Shown here: piece after piece, positions 56,038 to 63,615 of the stretch
Numbering within the stretch: the stretch's first letter is position 1
How the letters are laid out: every line of letters begins with the position of its first letter
Assembly (NCBI RefSeq): GCF_004791025.1
Contig: NZ_SRUO01000024.1
Location: forward strand, 33,010-97,009
Direction of reading: 5' to 3'
Length of the DNA: 64,000 bases
Source of the DNA: Mesorhizobium sp. M4B.F.Ca.ET.203.01.1.1
Lineage (GTDB): Bacteria; Pseudomonadota; Alphaproteobacteria; Rhizobiales; Rhizobiaceae
The notes under the pieces: generated by a model
Databases searched by the model: none
The model's input: the letters and a program-made list of their open reading frames with translations, nothing else
What the model was told of the DNA's origin: nothing
Program-made: the position numbers and the translations under genes

Positions 56038-56583
56038 CTAGGAGCGCTTGCGATGGCGCAGCAGTTGCAGATAGCCGCCGGCGATCATGGCTCTTCCACC
56101 CTTGACGAGACCGATCACGGTGTCGCGCAGGGATGAGGTTTTCCACGGCGCGGCGAGAACTCGCCCCGTCCCGTAGAAAGCGGTCGCGATTTCACGGTAG
56201 CTGGCGCCATTGGCGCGGCCATCCGAGGCCCGCATCATCAGGCGCAGGCGGCGCCTCTGTTGAATTGTCATTCGCGTATCGGGGGGAACAGGCCGCCTGT
56301 TGTAGGCACGCCAGAAACGAACGAGAGCCTCCACCCGTCCGAGTGTCTGAGAATCCAGCGGTATCAAAGCTGTAAGGGAACGGTTCTCGTCACCGCCGGG
56401 AAGGAGGAGAAGTTGTGTTGCTATGCCGCTGTCATGGACGACATGCGAACCTTGCGGACTGTCGCGACCAGGGCCGACCCCCGCAAGCGCCCTGGAAGGG
56501 TCGGACGACAGGAAGTCCGGCGACGGGGCGAGGGCCAGCACGGCAGGATCGGCAAGAGGTGACCATAAAACGACTTGCGTCAA
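56038..56583 (-). CDS. FseA-like activator, downstream ORF (DUF2285 part)
   Basis: Reads ALTQVVLWSPLADPAVLALA, then a DUF2285 domain with IPLDSQTLGRVEALVRFWRA, MTIQQRRRLRLMMRASDG, SYREIATAFYGTGRVLAAPW and SSLRDTVIGLVKGGRAM. It has no ribosome site or ATG of its own; the frame is open back past 56607. Its homologue in ICEMlSymR7A is fused to the upstream ORF by +1 programmed frameshifting to give FseA, an activator of rdfS. Final codon is at 56038, 128 bp before rdfS. Confidence 0.85.
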   Translation of the reverse strand: MTQVVLWSPLADPAVLALAPSPDFLSSDPSRALAGVGPGRDSPQGSHVVHDSGIATQLLLLPGGDENRSLTALIPLDSQTLGRVEALVRFWRAYNRRPVPPDTRMTIQQRRRLRLMMRASDGRANGASYREIATAFYGTGRVLAAPWKTSSLRDTVIGLVKGGRAMIAGGYLQLLRHRKRS

Positions 56584-56803
56584 TGCGGACAGGTCGGGAC
56601 GGGCCGCGAAATCGCAACCCCCAGCGTCTCTGCACTTCTGCTGGAAACGGTTTCGTCTCAGTTCCCGAACGAACGAGCGCCAGGTAGAGCCGCTGATATG
56701 AATCTGAGCGGCGCAGGCATTCCCAGGCGAGTCCTTCGATTGGCAAGCTGTCGAAGAAGTCGTAGCTGTTATCGTCCCCCCAACGCGACGTGTTCGGCTT
56801 CAT
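56432..56803 (-). CDS. FseA-like activator, upstream ORF (DUF6499 part)
   Basis: 123 residues from MKPNTSRWGDDNSYDFFDSL (ATG 56803; a TTG at 56821 is also possible). Family core: PIEGLAWECLRRSDSYQRLY, then PFPAEVQRRWGLRF. After this the zero frame is Arg-rich (RGPSRPVRIDASRFM) and not family-like, whereas the +1 frame continues the DUF2285 protein. With a +1 shift at 56609-56611 the fusion would be about 254 residues, as in FseA. Confidence 0.82.
   Translation of the reverse strand: MKPNTSRWGDDNSYDFFDSLPIEGLAWECLRRSDSYQRLYLALVRSGTETKPFPAEVQRRWGLRFRGPSRPVRIDASRFMVTSCRSCRAGPRPVAGLPVVRPFQGACGGRPWSRQSARFACRP
56606..56614 (-). promoter_or_regulatory. candidate +1 ribosomal frameshift site
   Basis: Zero frame CGA TTT CGC; +1 frame CGA TTT C GCG GCC. 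tRNA-Phe on UUU can re-pair to UUC when the ribosome moves +1, giving RRWGLRF followed by AARPDLSALTQVV, a smooth family match across the join. The join is at 56608. Confidence 0.7.
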
Positions 56804-56926
56804 CGTGTGGGTCCTCGTCAAACTGCAAGTCGTGCCTGCATCGATTCCGGGCGATTGGGATTGGCGGAAGACCCTGGATGGACATCGCGTGATGCTTTTT
56901 CGGCATCACCGAGGCGGCAATATTGG

Positions 56927-57187
56927 CTAGGTGTCGGTCTTACGCAGAAGTTGCCGGTAGCCTGTGCGTGTCATCCAGCGCGCCCGCGCCAGATGGCTGT
57001 CATGAACCTGTCGGGCACGCTGCGGCTCCTCTTTCGGGTCAATCCCGAAGAGGATTCTGACAACCTCGTGCCAATCGGCGCCGTCGGCGTCGGCGTCAAA
57101 CAAGCGCATGTAGAGCTTGATGTGGCTGCGGTCGTATTCGGTAAGTACTTCCCCCGTGGGCGCGGCGTCGTCGAACGGCTCGATCAT
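56927..57187 (-). CDS. QseM-like DUF2285 antiactivator
   Basis: 86 residues from MIEPFDDAAPTGEVLTEYDR (ATG 57187, GGGGAG upstream). DUF2285: SHIKLYMRLFDADADGADWH, EVVRILFGIDPKEEPQRARQ, VHDSHLARARWMTRTGYRQL. This size and pattern match QseM of Mesorhizobium ICEs, which blocks FseA and TraR. It lies just upstream of the FseA-like pair, 123 bp before its ATG, so activator and antiactivator are adjacent. Confidence 0.75.
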   Translation of the reverse strand: MIEPFDDAAPTGEVLTEYDRSHIKLYMRLFDADADGADWHEVVRILFGIDPKEEPQRARQVHDSHLARARWMTRTGYRQLLRKTDT

Positions 57188-57337
57188 GGTTTTCACTCCC
57201 CAACCCGCGAGATGGAAATCACAGTTCTTACAGAGGTCACGGCAGCTGCGGAGGCCGCTTTGCAGGCATCACACGATGCCAAGTCGACATCGCCACCCGC
57301 TGCGCGCCATGTCGCTTCCGGTGTGACGGCAAGGGGC

Positions 57338-57360
57338 CCCGCCCGGATAAACCGGGCGGG
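57338..57360. terminator. 9-bp GC hairpin after DUF736 copy 2
   Basis: Perfect arms CCCGCCCGG / CCGGGCGGG with an ATAAA loop, 15 bp beyond the DUF736 stop (minus strand). No U-run, so likely a stabilising or Rho-dependent end. Confidence 0.6.
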
Positions 57361-57375
57361 ACTGCGTGTACCTCC

Positions 57376-57702
57376 TTATTCTGCGCCGCGGCGGCTCGGG
57401 CGGGACCAGATCAGGCTGTAGGCCTCACCGTCCTCGTCATTGAAGAGGTTGGCGAAGATCGGGGCGGTGAAGCTCGGATCGTCCAGCTTGAGGCCCAGAT
57501 AGTCCCGGCCCTCGTTGGACTGCTTGGACCAGGCGGCGCCGATCTCTGCGCGGCCGACGAAGACCCGGTGGCTGGGGGCGTTCTCGCCATTGGCGCGGGT
57601 TTCAGGAACGATGCGCACGCCGCGGGCCTGGACGCTGAGAGTGACGATTTCGCCAGTGAACTCGTTGTTGCCGGACTTCTTGAAGGTGCCGATGGTGGCC
57701 AT
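57376..57702 (-). CDS. DUF736 protein (copy 2)
   Basis: 108 residues from MATIGTFKKSGNNEFTGEIV; AAGGAGAATTATC precedes the ATG at 57702. DUF736 pattern with EIGAAWSKQSNEGRDYLGLK, LDDPSFTAPIFANLFNDEDG and YSLIWSRPSRRG. More canonical than copy 1 at 54062-54400. It heads the regulatory end of the transfer module. Confidence 0.93.
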   Translation of the reverse strand: MATIGTFKKSGNNEFTGEIVTLSVQARGVRIVPETRANGENAPSHRVFVGRAEIGAAWSKQSNEGRDYLGLKLDDPSFTAPIFANLFNDEDGEAYSLIWSRPSRRGAE

Positions 57703-58888
57703 GATAATTCTCCTTGATCTATCTGTCTCGAGCTCCGCACCATTGCGGCTCGATGGTGGTCGAAAGGTCGAAGGCGATCGCTTGCGCACCGGAGGGCCGA
57801 AGCGCAGCGGAGGACGGCGCTGGAGCGACTTTGTTGCTCGCGAGGAATGGCGGCGCAGCCGGCAGGGGAAGAAAGTCGTGACGCACCGTTGCGCAACAAG
57901 CGATTGAGGCGAAGCCGTTCTTCGGACCAGAAACACCAATCGAAGAGACCGCATCGGTGTTGGCCAAGACAGCCTAGGTGCCAGGAGAAAAGGTGACCAG
58001 CGCCGATCTGACCCCGGCAACAGGGGCTCCACGCAAACGGTAGTCGCTTCGCACCTGGCCCGCGCGTCTGCATTGACTAATCTGCGCATAGCGAGGTGGC
58101 TCCGGTACCCGGTCTTCGGCGTTGCACATAGACGTCTCCCAAGTTCGCAGGCTACGACGATGCCTGCGGTGCAAAATTCGATCGCCGTTTCCGCATCCAC
58201 GTGCCGGCTTGTCGGCAAGGGATGAGGGCGTCGGTCATCGCTGTCGTGTCTCAAACACCCCAGAAAGCTCCGGCAGGCTTTGGCCATGCACAGGTCGTTC
58301 GGATTCCGTCCGTGTGGGATTCTGACGGACAGTTGCCTTGGGCCTAAAAACTTGGGAGCATGGGTTTGTGGGGGACTTATCATGCCAAATCGAGCGATAA
58401 GTTGGCGCCTGTCAGCGGGCTGCTCGCCGTCCTAGCGGTTGCGCTTGGCCCTTCCGTTGCCGAACGGTGGATGTGAAATATCGAGTCCGGTGGACCTCGC
58501 TTCGAAGGCACAGGTGAGCTGGATAGCAGCGTGGTCGGTGAGGCTGCGAAAGGGTCGATAGACAGCCGGGCAGCCCTAACGTCTATTTGAATTGCCTTTG
58601 AGGCCAAGGTTGTTATCAGCAGCCAAGAATGGATAGTGGTCCCGGAAGATCGCGCTTTTCATCATGGCCATGGCGATTGTCATCATCGTCATGTCCGTGT
58701 GGCTATTCGAGCCGCCCTGGCTTGGGCAGGTTCTGAAAGCGCCCAGCAGACCTATTCTATATCCCGCTATATCGGCCTATAATTGTGGTTGCCGACAAAC
58801 GTCCCCCTATGAGTTTGCCGGTAGGCCCGGCGGCCGAACCCCAAGCCCCACACCCCAGACCGCTGGGCCGCCCGCGTAGATAGGGCGA
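57703..58888. other. long intergenic stretch
   Basis: About 1.19 kb with no convincing gene, though GC-rich frames stay open by chance. It marks the upstream end of the transfer module and could hold its promoter and unrecognised regulatory sites. Confidence 0.5.
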
Positions 58889-59146
58889 TTAGCCGCCCTT
58901 GGCCTTGCCGTGGGCGTTGGGTCTTGTGTCGGGCGTGTAGATCACCCCTACGGCCGTCCCGCCGCATCTGTTGCATTTCAGCTTGGGAATGAGGTCATCG
59001 GCCATTGCCGGCGAGTCAGGGCCGTAGCGGTCCCGGAGCTGGGCGAGATCGAGCTTCTGGCTATGGTTGCAGGGCGACCAGTGGCAAAACGCCGTCACGG
59101 TCATCTTCGCGTCGATCAGGGATTGAAACGTCCAGCCTTTGCTCAT
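58889..59146 (-). CDS. small protein with a Cys-x2-Cys zinc-ribbon-like motif
   Basis: 85 residues: MSKGWTFQSLIDAKMTVTAF, CHWSPCNHSQKLDLAQLRDR, YGPDSPAMADDLIPKLKCNR, with CHWSPCNH and CNRCGG as potential metal ligands. Similar small proteins are common in Rhizobiales genomes; no activity known. A 34-bp repeat element lies just upstream of its start (59154-59187). Confidence 0.7.
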   Translation of the reverse strand: MSKGWTFQSLIDAKMTVTAFCHWSPCNHSQKLDLAQLRDRYGPDSPAMADDLIPKLKCNRCGGTAVGVIYTPDTRPNAHGKAKGG

Positions 59147-59153
59147 CCGGCCG

Positions 59154-59187
59154 AGATAGCGCGCTACAGGGGAGCCGGCCAGCGCAC
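59154..59187. repeat. 34-bp diverged repeat, copy A
   Basis: About 28/34 positions match 60524-60557, including TAGCGCGC and GCCAGCGC. It lies upstream of the zinc-ribbon-like gene. Confidence 0.5.
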
Positions 59188-59287
59188 CCGGCTCGACGTC
59201 ACTATCGGCTTACTTCAAGTCTAGGGGGTGGGATCCACCACAGTAGGAGTTGACACCTGAACGTTGGCCCCGATTTCTGGCTCGGAT

Positions 59288-59509
59288 TCAATCCGCCAAG
59301 CTGCCGTCGCGGTGCTGCATGGCTTCGAAGATCGCCTCGAAGACGCTGCCGACCTCCTCGTCGATCTCCCACGGTGCAATGCCTTCGCGCAGTGCCGCCC
59401 TTATGCATTCGTCGGCCAGGTCGCTGACTGCCACCGGATCGTCGGTGATCGCATTCGGCAGATGCTCTGCCAGCCATTTGTCCAGGAAGTTGATGCCGCG
59501 CGTGGTCAT
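59288..59509 (-). CDS. DUF768 family protein (copy 1)
   Basis: 73 residues: MTTRGINFLDKWLAEHLPNA, DLADECIRAALREGIAPWEI, DEEVGSVFEAIFEAMQHRDG. Matches the DUF768 family typical of Mesorhizobium. The start at 59509 excludes an upstream non-family extension. Homologue at 61094-61324. Function unknown. Confidence 0.85.
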   Translation of the reverse strand: MTTRGINFLDKWLAEHLPNAITDDPVAVSDLADECIRAALREGIAPWEIDEEVGSVFEAIFEAMQHRDGSLAD

Positions 59510-59856
59510 AAACAGCACAAGCTGAACACGTGAGTTAGGTTCCGCCGTTGAACCGCGCGCGAAGTCACCGAGAAGGAAGTGGCGTTCATCCGGTGCAACG
59601 GCACCGGCGCGGTGAGTCACTTTAGAGACCGCTAACCTACGAACGCCCACCGCACGTTCCAAGAACGAAAGGCGCAAAACTAAGTCGAATGGGCATGGGG
59701 TTACGCCTTTAGGCGGGCCCCCTGAAAGGGTTGCCGGTTCACTAGCTTTCTTCCCGGAAATTCTGCAGCGAGGACGCCGGTCCATCGTGCTCCGGGACGA
59801 ACTCTTCCCAGAGGCCATCTCGCGGCGCCATGGCACGCAGCCTTGCTCCCGTAGCC
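59510..59856. other. intergenic stretch
   Basis: About 347 bp; nothing convincing. Includes the promoter region of DUF768 copy 1. Confidence 0.4.
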
Positions 59857-60444
59857 CTATGGACGTCCCGGGGGCTGCTCTTGCGGGAACTTGTCTTCAT
59901 GGACGATTGCCACGGCCCGCTCGAGGTTGCCTCTCACCTCGAAGCCGATCCAGTGGCCATCCATCAGGTGCGTTTGTCTCGGACAGGCGAGGAAATAGTT
60001 CCCCGCCTGCTGCGCAACAAAGTTGAGTTGTCTCCGCTCATTGATTTTAATCCCCTCCAGCGGGGTGGTGTAGGCTCCCCAGATCGCGTCCTCAGCCTTC
60101 AACTTCACTGGCATCTCCGACTGAGCATAGACCCTGGTCAGCATCAGGCCGTGCCAGAAATTGGAGGAGCCGTTGATGAATTCGATCTGCACCGACCATT
60201 GCTCAGGCACGATGATCGTGAGATTGCCGCCCCAGTAGCCGTTGAAGTCGATAATGTCGGTCCGGATGTTGTCCCTGCGGTAGCGCTCGATCTGGTTCCA
60301 ATCGGCAACGATCTCGATGGCCACCTTCTTGGCCGCGGGATCGTTTTTGATCCAGCTCGGGACGAAAGGCTCCCCAGCCAATGCAATTCCAGGCGACAAT
60401 CCCAGGGCGAAGGCGAGAAGGACAAGGTGGGCAAAGCGCGCCAT
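59857..60444 (-). CDS. exported cupredoxin-like (sulfocyanin-type) protein
   Basis: 195 residues with signal peptide MARFAHLVLLAFALGLSPGI (ALA cleavage). Cupredoxin features: FNGYWGGNLTIIVPEQWSVQ, IEFINGSSNFWHGLMLTRVY with a His ligand, and GNYFLACPRQTHLMDGHWIG with the Cys and a second His/Met ligand set. Likely a periplasmic type-1 copper electron carrier or copper-binding protein. The start at 60444 is chosen from the signal peptide and an AAGGAG site. Confidence 0.75.
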   Translation of the reverse strand: MARFAHLVLLAFALGLSPGIALAGEPFVPSWIKNDPAAKKVAIEIVADWNQIERYRRDNIRTDIIDFNGYWGGNLTIIVPEQWSVQIEFINGSSNFWHGLMLTRVYAQSEMPVKLKAEDAIWGAYTTPLEGIKINERRQLNFVAQQAGNYFLACPRQTHLMDGHWIGFEVRGNLERAVAIVHEDKFPQEQPPGRP

Positions 60445-60523
60445 GGCAATCAGAGGCTCCTTCCTGGCCGGGTGGCCGAGTGCAATGGAGACCTCGTCGG
60501 CCGCGAGTTGACTGGATGGCACG

Positions 60524-60557
60524 ATATAGCGCGCCACGGGGAAGCCCGCCAGCGCGC
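60524..60557. repeat. 34-bp diverged repeat, copy B
   Basis: Partner of 59154-59187. It lies about 80 bp upstream of the cupredoxin-like gene. Confidence 0.5.
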
Positions 60558-60577
60558 GTTCTTTCGTACCCGCTGTG

Positions 60578-60808
60578 CTAGGTGGCCCTGCGGCCGATCT
60601 CTTTGTATTCAAATACGGTGGGTCGGTGACGACTCCGATGCGGCCTTTCGGTCGTGTCAGTGACCCGAACCCATTCGGAGTCGCCATTGCGAAGTGTGCC
60701 CGTTCTTCCGGTGGCTTTCGCAGCAGCTTCGAACGGCGTTAACGCCGCGACAGAATGCGTCGCCACCACAGCGTCGTCTCGCATCTCTTCGACGAAGTAG
60801 ATTTTCAT
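60578..60808 (-). CDS. small conserved protein of the YFVE family
   Basis: 76 residues: MKIYFVEEMRDDAVVATHSV, AALTPFEAAAKATGRTGTLR, EWVRVTDTTERPH. Related to the broken gene at 22408-22746. Small soluble protein with a likely beta-rich fold; no known function. The start at 60808 gives the family N-terminus. Confidence 0.7.
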   Translation of the reverse strand: MKIYFVEEMRDDAVVATHSVAALTPFEAAAKATGRTGTLRNGDSEWVRVTDTTERPHRSRHRPTVFEYKEIGRRAT

Positions 60809-60863
60809 ATAGGTACGCCCCGCTATTTCTGCTCCTCCCGAAAATCCTGCAGGAAGCGCGCCG

Positions 60864-61079
60864 TCACCTCTCACCTGGCAGTTTCAAAACCCCGTACTCA
60901 GCCGAACGCGCGGCTCGATCGGCATCATGATCTGCTACCCTCAGGCCGCGCTGGAACAATTCTCGTACCGCCTGAGATCGAGTCGGCATTCTTCTCTCAA
61001 ACCGCCAAGCATCCAGCACGGCCAGTTCCTCGGCATTGAGCATGATCTGTAGACGGTATGTTCGTTTGTTGGGCGGCAC
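60864..61079 (-). CDS. small ribbon-helix-helix-like protein
   Basis: 71 residues: MPPNKRTYRLQIMLNAEELA, VLDAWRFERRMPTRSQAVRE, LFQRGLRVADHD. The RLQIML strand followed by two helices fits a ribbon-helix-helix DNA-binding domain of CopG/Arc type. Start ATG at 61079. Confidence 0.75.
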   Translation of the reverse strand: MPPNKRTYRLQIMLNAEELAVLDAWRFERRMPTRSQAVRELFQRGLRVADHDADRAARSAEYGVLKLPGER

Positions 61080-61093
61080 GTTCTGCTATCTCA

Positions 61094-61324
61094 TCAATCT
61101 GCAATACTGGCGTCGTGATGAACGATTGCGTCGAGGATGACCTCATAGACGCTGCCGGTGTCTTCCTCAATCTCAGTGCTTCTGATGCCTACCGACTTCG
61201 CGTCGGCGAACAGCTTTTGCGTCAACTCGGCGACCGAGATGATATCGGCACCCACCGTTTCAGGAACGTTGGCGACTATCCATTTGTACAAAAACTCAGT
61301 CCCACGGGTGCTCATGGCCGACAT
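61094..61324 (-). CDS. DUF768 family protein (copy 2)
   Basis: 76 residues: MSTRGTEFLYKWIVANVPET, VAELTQKLFADAKSVGIRST, EIEEDTGSVYEVILDAIVHHD. Start is either 61324 or the ATG at 61315 (MSTRG). Closely parallels copy 1; both end with an (M)xHHD/HRD...SxAD tail (DASIAD, DGSLAD). Confidence 0.86.
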   Translation of the reverse strand: MSAMSTRGTEFLYKWIVANVPETVGADIISVAELTQKLFADAKSVGIRSTEIEEDTGSVYEVILDAIVHHDASIAD

Positions 61325-61514
61325 AAGTCAAAGTCGGGCATTAGGTTCCAAGAGCCTCGCCAGCGCATTGCATCGCCGCCGCTCTCCTACAGCGCCGAAG
61401 TATCCGGTCCGTGCGGGCAGTGGTGGCCAGCATTCGCGTCTGTGCGGCAATGCGCTCCCCACTTAGGAACCGACATTCGATGCCGCCGTTCTCCTGTGCG
61501 ATCTGGAGGTGCGA

Positions 61515-61757
61515 ATGTTCAATCCGTGGTTCGAACTTTATTTGTCGGCGCTGGAAGCTCATCAGGTAATCTGGCTTCGTACATTGCGGATTGCCCGGGG
61601 AGGCAGATTGGCAGAGCGGGAAGCAAAGCAAATGATCACTGAGAAAATCGAGGCGGCCGCGATTGCCGGCACGCTCTTCGCTACCGGATCGGTGGGCAAG
61701 GTCGCAGCCGTCTATCGGAGGAAAATCAGAGCCAACAAAAAACGGCTCTCCATCTAA
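61515..61757 (+). CDS. small phasin-like protein
   Basis: 80 residues from MFNPWFELYLSALEAHQVIW (ATG 61515; GGAGG at 61505-61509). Helical, with LRIARGGRLAEREAKQMITE, KIEAAAIAGTLFATG and a basic end RRKIRANKKRLS. Resembles small phasin-like rhizobial proteins; PHA-granule role not proven. Confidence 0.75.
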   Translation: MFNPWFELYLSALEAHQVIWLRTLRIARGGRLAEREAKQMITEKIEAAAIAGTLFATGSVGKVAAVYRRKIRANKKRLSI

Positions 61758-61769
61758 TTTCCAGATGAC

Positions 61770-62021
61770 CTAGTGGGGCTCCTGCGAAACCGGAACCGAC
61801 TGAGACACGCTGATGGTAGCAGAATAGACCGGTCTCCCGGCTTCGTCATGGACCGAGACGGTCATGGATTCATCCAAATCGCTTGAGGCCATTTCGTCGA
61901 CTGCTATGTCTTGCAGAGCCTTGAGCGCCTCTCGTCGCATTTCGCTCAGGCTATCGAGATCGACCCAGGCATCGCCAAGAGCGTGCCCATTTCTCACAAC
62001 CTCGAAGAGGTATTTCGACAT
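61770..62021 (-). CDS. small DUF6894-like protein
   Basis: 83 residues: MSKYLFEVVRNGHALGDAWV, DLDSLSEMRREALKALQDIA, VHDEAGRPVYSATISVSQ. Begins like DUF6894 proteins (xxYxFxVxxxG...D...). The start at 62021 is chosen from the family N-terminus. Confidence 0.75.
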   Translation of the reverse strand: MSKYLFEVVRNGHALGDAWVDLDSLSEMRREALKALQDIAVDEMASSDLDESMTVSVHDEAGRPVYSATISVSQSVPVSQEPH

Positions 62022-62099
62022 TCGGCCACTGTGAGACAAAGCAACTGTGGCGGCATTCAAATTTGAGGGCCGGCTATGAGCACGGCGTCCAGCCTCCGC

Positions 62100-62435
62100 C
62101 TAGCCGGCGGTCAATGCTTTGTGGGGCCTGACGCCGTGGGCGAGAATGCTGATTTCGGCTTCGGTCAACGTGATCTGATAGCGCTGTGTGGAATTCTTCG
62201 AGTAGATGTCGTCAGCAATAATCGAGAGGGTCACATCGCCATTCTCGTCGATCTGCACATCCTCGATCTGCAGCGGCGCTGAGTATATGCACTTCGGTGA
62301 TCCTGGCCTTCGCGCAGGCTGAGCAGACAGTCGCAATGTGAAAATCCCTTGCTGTACCAGCAATGCGTCTGACGCAAAATTGATGCCAGCAATTCGGTCC
62401 CGAGACGAAACACTGAAACGTTGGGCTACTCCCAC
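62100..62435 (-). CDS. conserved hypothetical protein; start uncertain
   Basis: Up to 111 residues; the conserved-looking part is KCIYSAPLQIEDVQIDENGD, VTLSIIADDIYSKNSTQRYQ, ITLTEAEISILAHGVRP. The N-terminal 45 residues of the open frame (MGVAQRFSVSSRDR) look less certain; a shorter start is possible. Small soluble protein, function unknown. Confidence 0.6.
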   Translation of the reverse strand: MGVAQRFSVSSRDRIAGINFASDALLVQQGIFTLRLSAQPARRPGSPKCIYSAPLQIEDVQIDENGDVTLSIIADDIYSKNSTQRYQITLTEAEISILAHGVRPHKALTAG

Positions 62436-62546
62436 GTTCGTCCTTATGGATACGTGCCTGCTATTTCGGCAAGAGCGTATTGTTTAGCCAGCCGGCGCCG
62501 CGTTCGCCCCCGAACCCGGCGCCGGTTAGGCCCGGCGTTTGCTGGC

Positions 62547-62854
62547 CTACCCACGCCAGCCTGCCGGGCCGCTCCTTTTCATGGACTCCTGCCCTTTGCG
62601 CTTGTCCGGTGTGGCCGCGTGGTTGGTGAATTGTAGGTTCCGGTCGTCTCGGCCGGCGCCGCGGCATTCGTGGCAAAAGATCACCTTTACCAAATCCCAA
62701 TGAAGACACGGCTGTCAGGGCCGAGACGCTCCACAAGCGTGGCGACGTCGAGCACGACATGGCGCCTGCAGGTGACGCAGTCGACGGACAAGCCTGTCCC
62801 GGCCTCCAGCTTCTTGCCTAGCGTGTCTTCAACAAAGGGGAATTTCATTGTCAT
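62547..62854 (-). pseudogene. small Cys-rich conserved protein with a one-base frameshift
   Basis: From ATG 62854 (GGAGA upstream): MTMKFPFVEDTLGKKLEAGT, VDCVTCRRHVVLDVATLVER and LGPDSRVFIG, then a stop at 62687. One base shift (a missing G after GGG near 62694) opens the frame to DLVKVIFCHECRGAGRDDR and NLQFTNHAATPDKRKGQES with a stop at 62547. The CxxC pairs (CVTC, CHEC) are split between frames, as in a four-Cys zinc ribbon. Either broken or a sequence error. Confidence 0.65.
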
Positions 62855-63165
62855 GGCGATCTCCGAAAATGAGGTCGCCGCACCTGATGGGATTATATTC
62901 CTGATCGCCGATCGCTTGCCAAGGGCTTACGCGATCACGCCATGTCCAAAAGAAGTATCTTAGCCGATTTGAATATGCGGCGGTCCTAATGGGTCACCAG
63001 GCCGGCGCCTTTGAGGCACGGGCGTCGGCCACCTTTAGCCCGTCGCTAGGCGTGGGGGCACGCCAGCGACGGGCTATACCTTCGTTCACGATATTGGCGA
63101 AGACTAACGTAAGGTCGATACAGCGCACGTGCCTAAGCCCCGATCCCCCTTAACGCTGTTCCTTT
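62855..63165. other. intergenic stretch
   Basis: About 310 bp with no gene. It contains a GC-rich inverted repeat around 63010-63078 (ACGGGCGTCGG ... TTTAGCCCGTCGCTAGGC with a later CAGCGACGGGCTATA), possibly a transcription terminator. Confidence 0.4.
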
Positions 63166-63351
63166 TTAATGCTGCGTCTTGCCGCTTGATTGATCCGCCT
63201 GCGCCATGAACTTGTTGAAGGCGCGCGCCTCATCGACAGTCTCAAACTGCCGAGACGTTGTCGTGCCGTCCGGCTTTAGAACCACGGCGAGGAATGGAAG
63301 CCCGAACACGGGCGGGTGATAGACGGCATAGATCGTGCTGCTGCGCTTCAT
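63166..63351 (-). CDS. small hypothetical protein, 61 aa
   Basis: MKRSSTIYAVYHPPVFGLPF, LAVVLKPDGTTTSRQFETVD, EARAFNKFMAQADQSSG. Codon usage and the strand/helix pattern look genuine, but there is no obvious ribosome site and no family match. Confidence 0.5.
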   Translation of the reverse strand: MKRSSTIYAVYHPPVFGLPFLAVVLKPDGTTTSRQFETVDEARAFNKFMAQADQSSGKTQH

Positions 63352-63615
63352 CGCGGCATTTTAAAGGGATTTCTGGCCCGGAACCAGATGAGCGTCGGTG
63401 TTCGGGTCGGCGGTCTTTGCGCGCGGGACCGTTAAAGGGCTTCGCAGGGCGCCCAACATGTCATCGTCGGTCAGCCCTGAATAATCCCAACTAGGCTATG
63501 ATCACATGTATATTAGCATTCACGAATGGAGTATAAGACTGACGTCATCGGTCTTGCCGTTGGGGATTTATCCGATGAACGGGGGGCTCCGACTTGCTTG
63601 CCTTCGGAGATGCCA

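Noticed and set aside
57376..58383. 335-codon minus-strand frame running through DUF736 copy 2
   Set aside because: The upstream two thirds are low-complexity Arg/Pro sequence; the true gene starts at ATG 57702 with a strong ribosome site.
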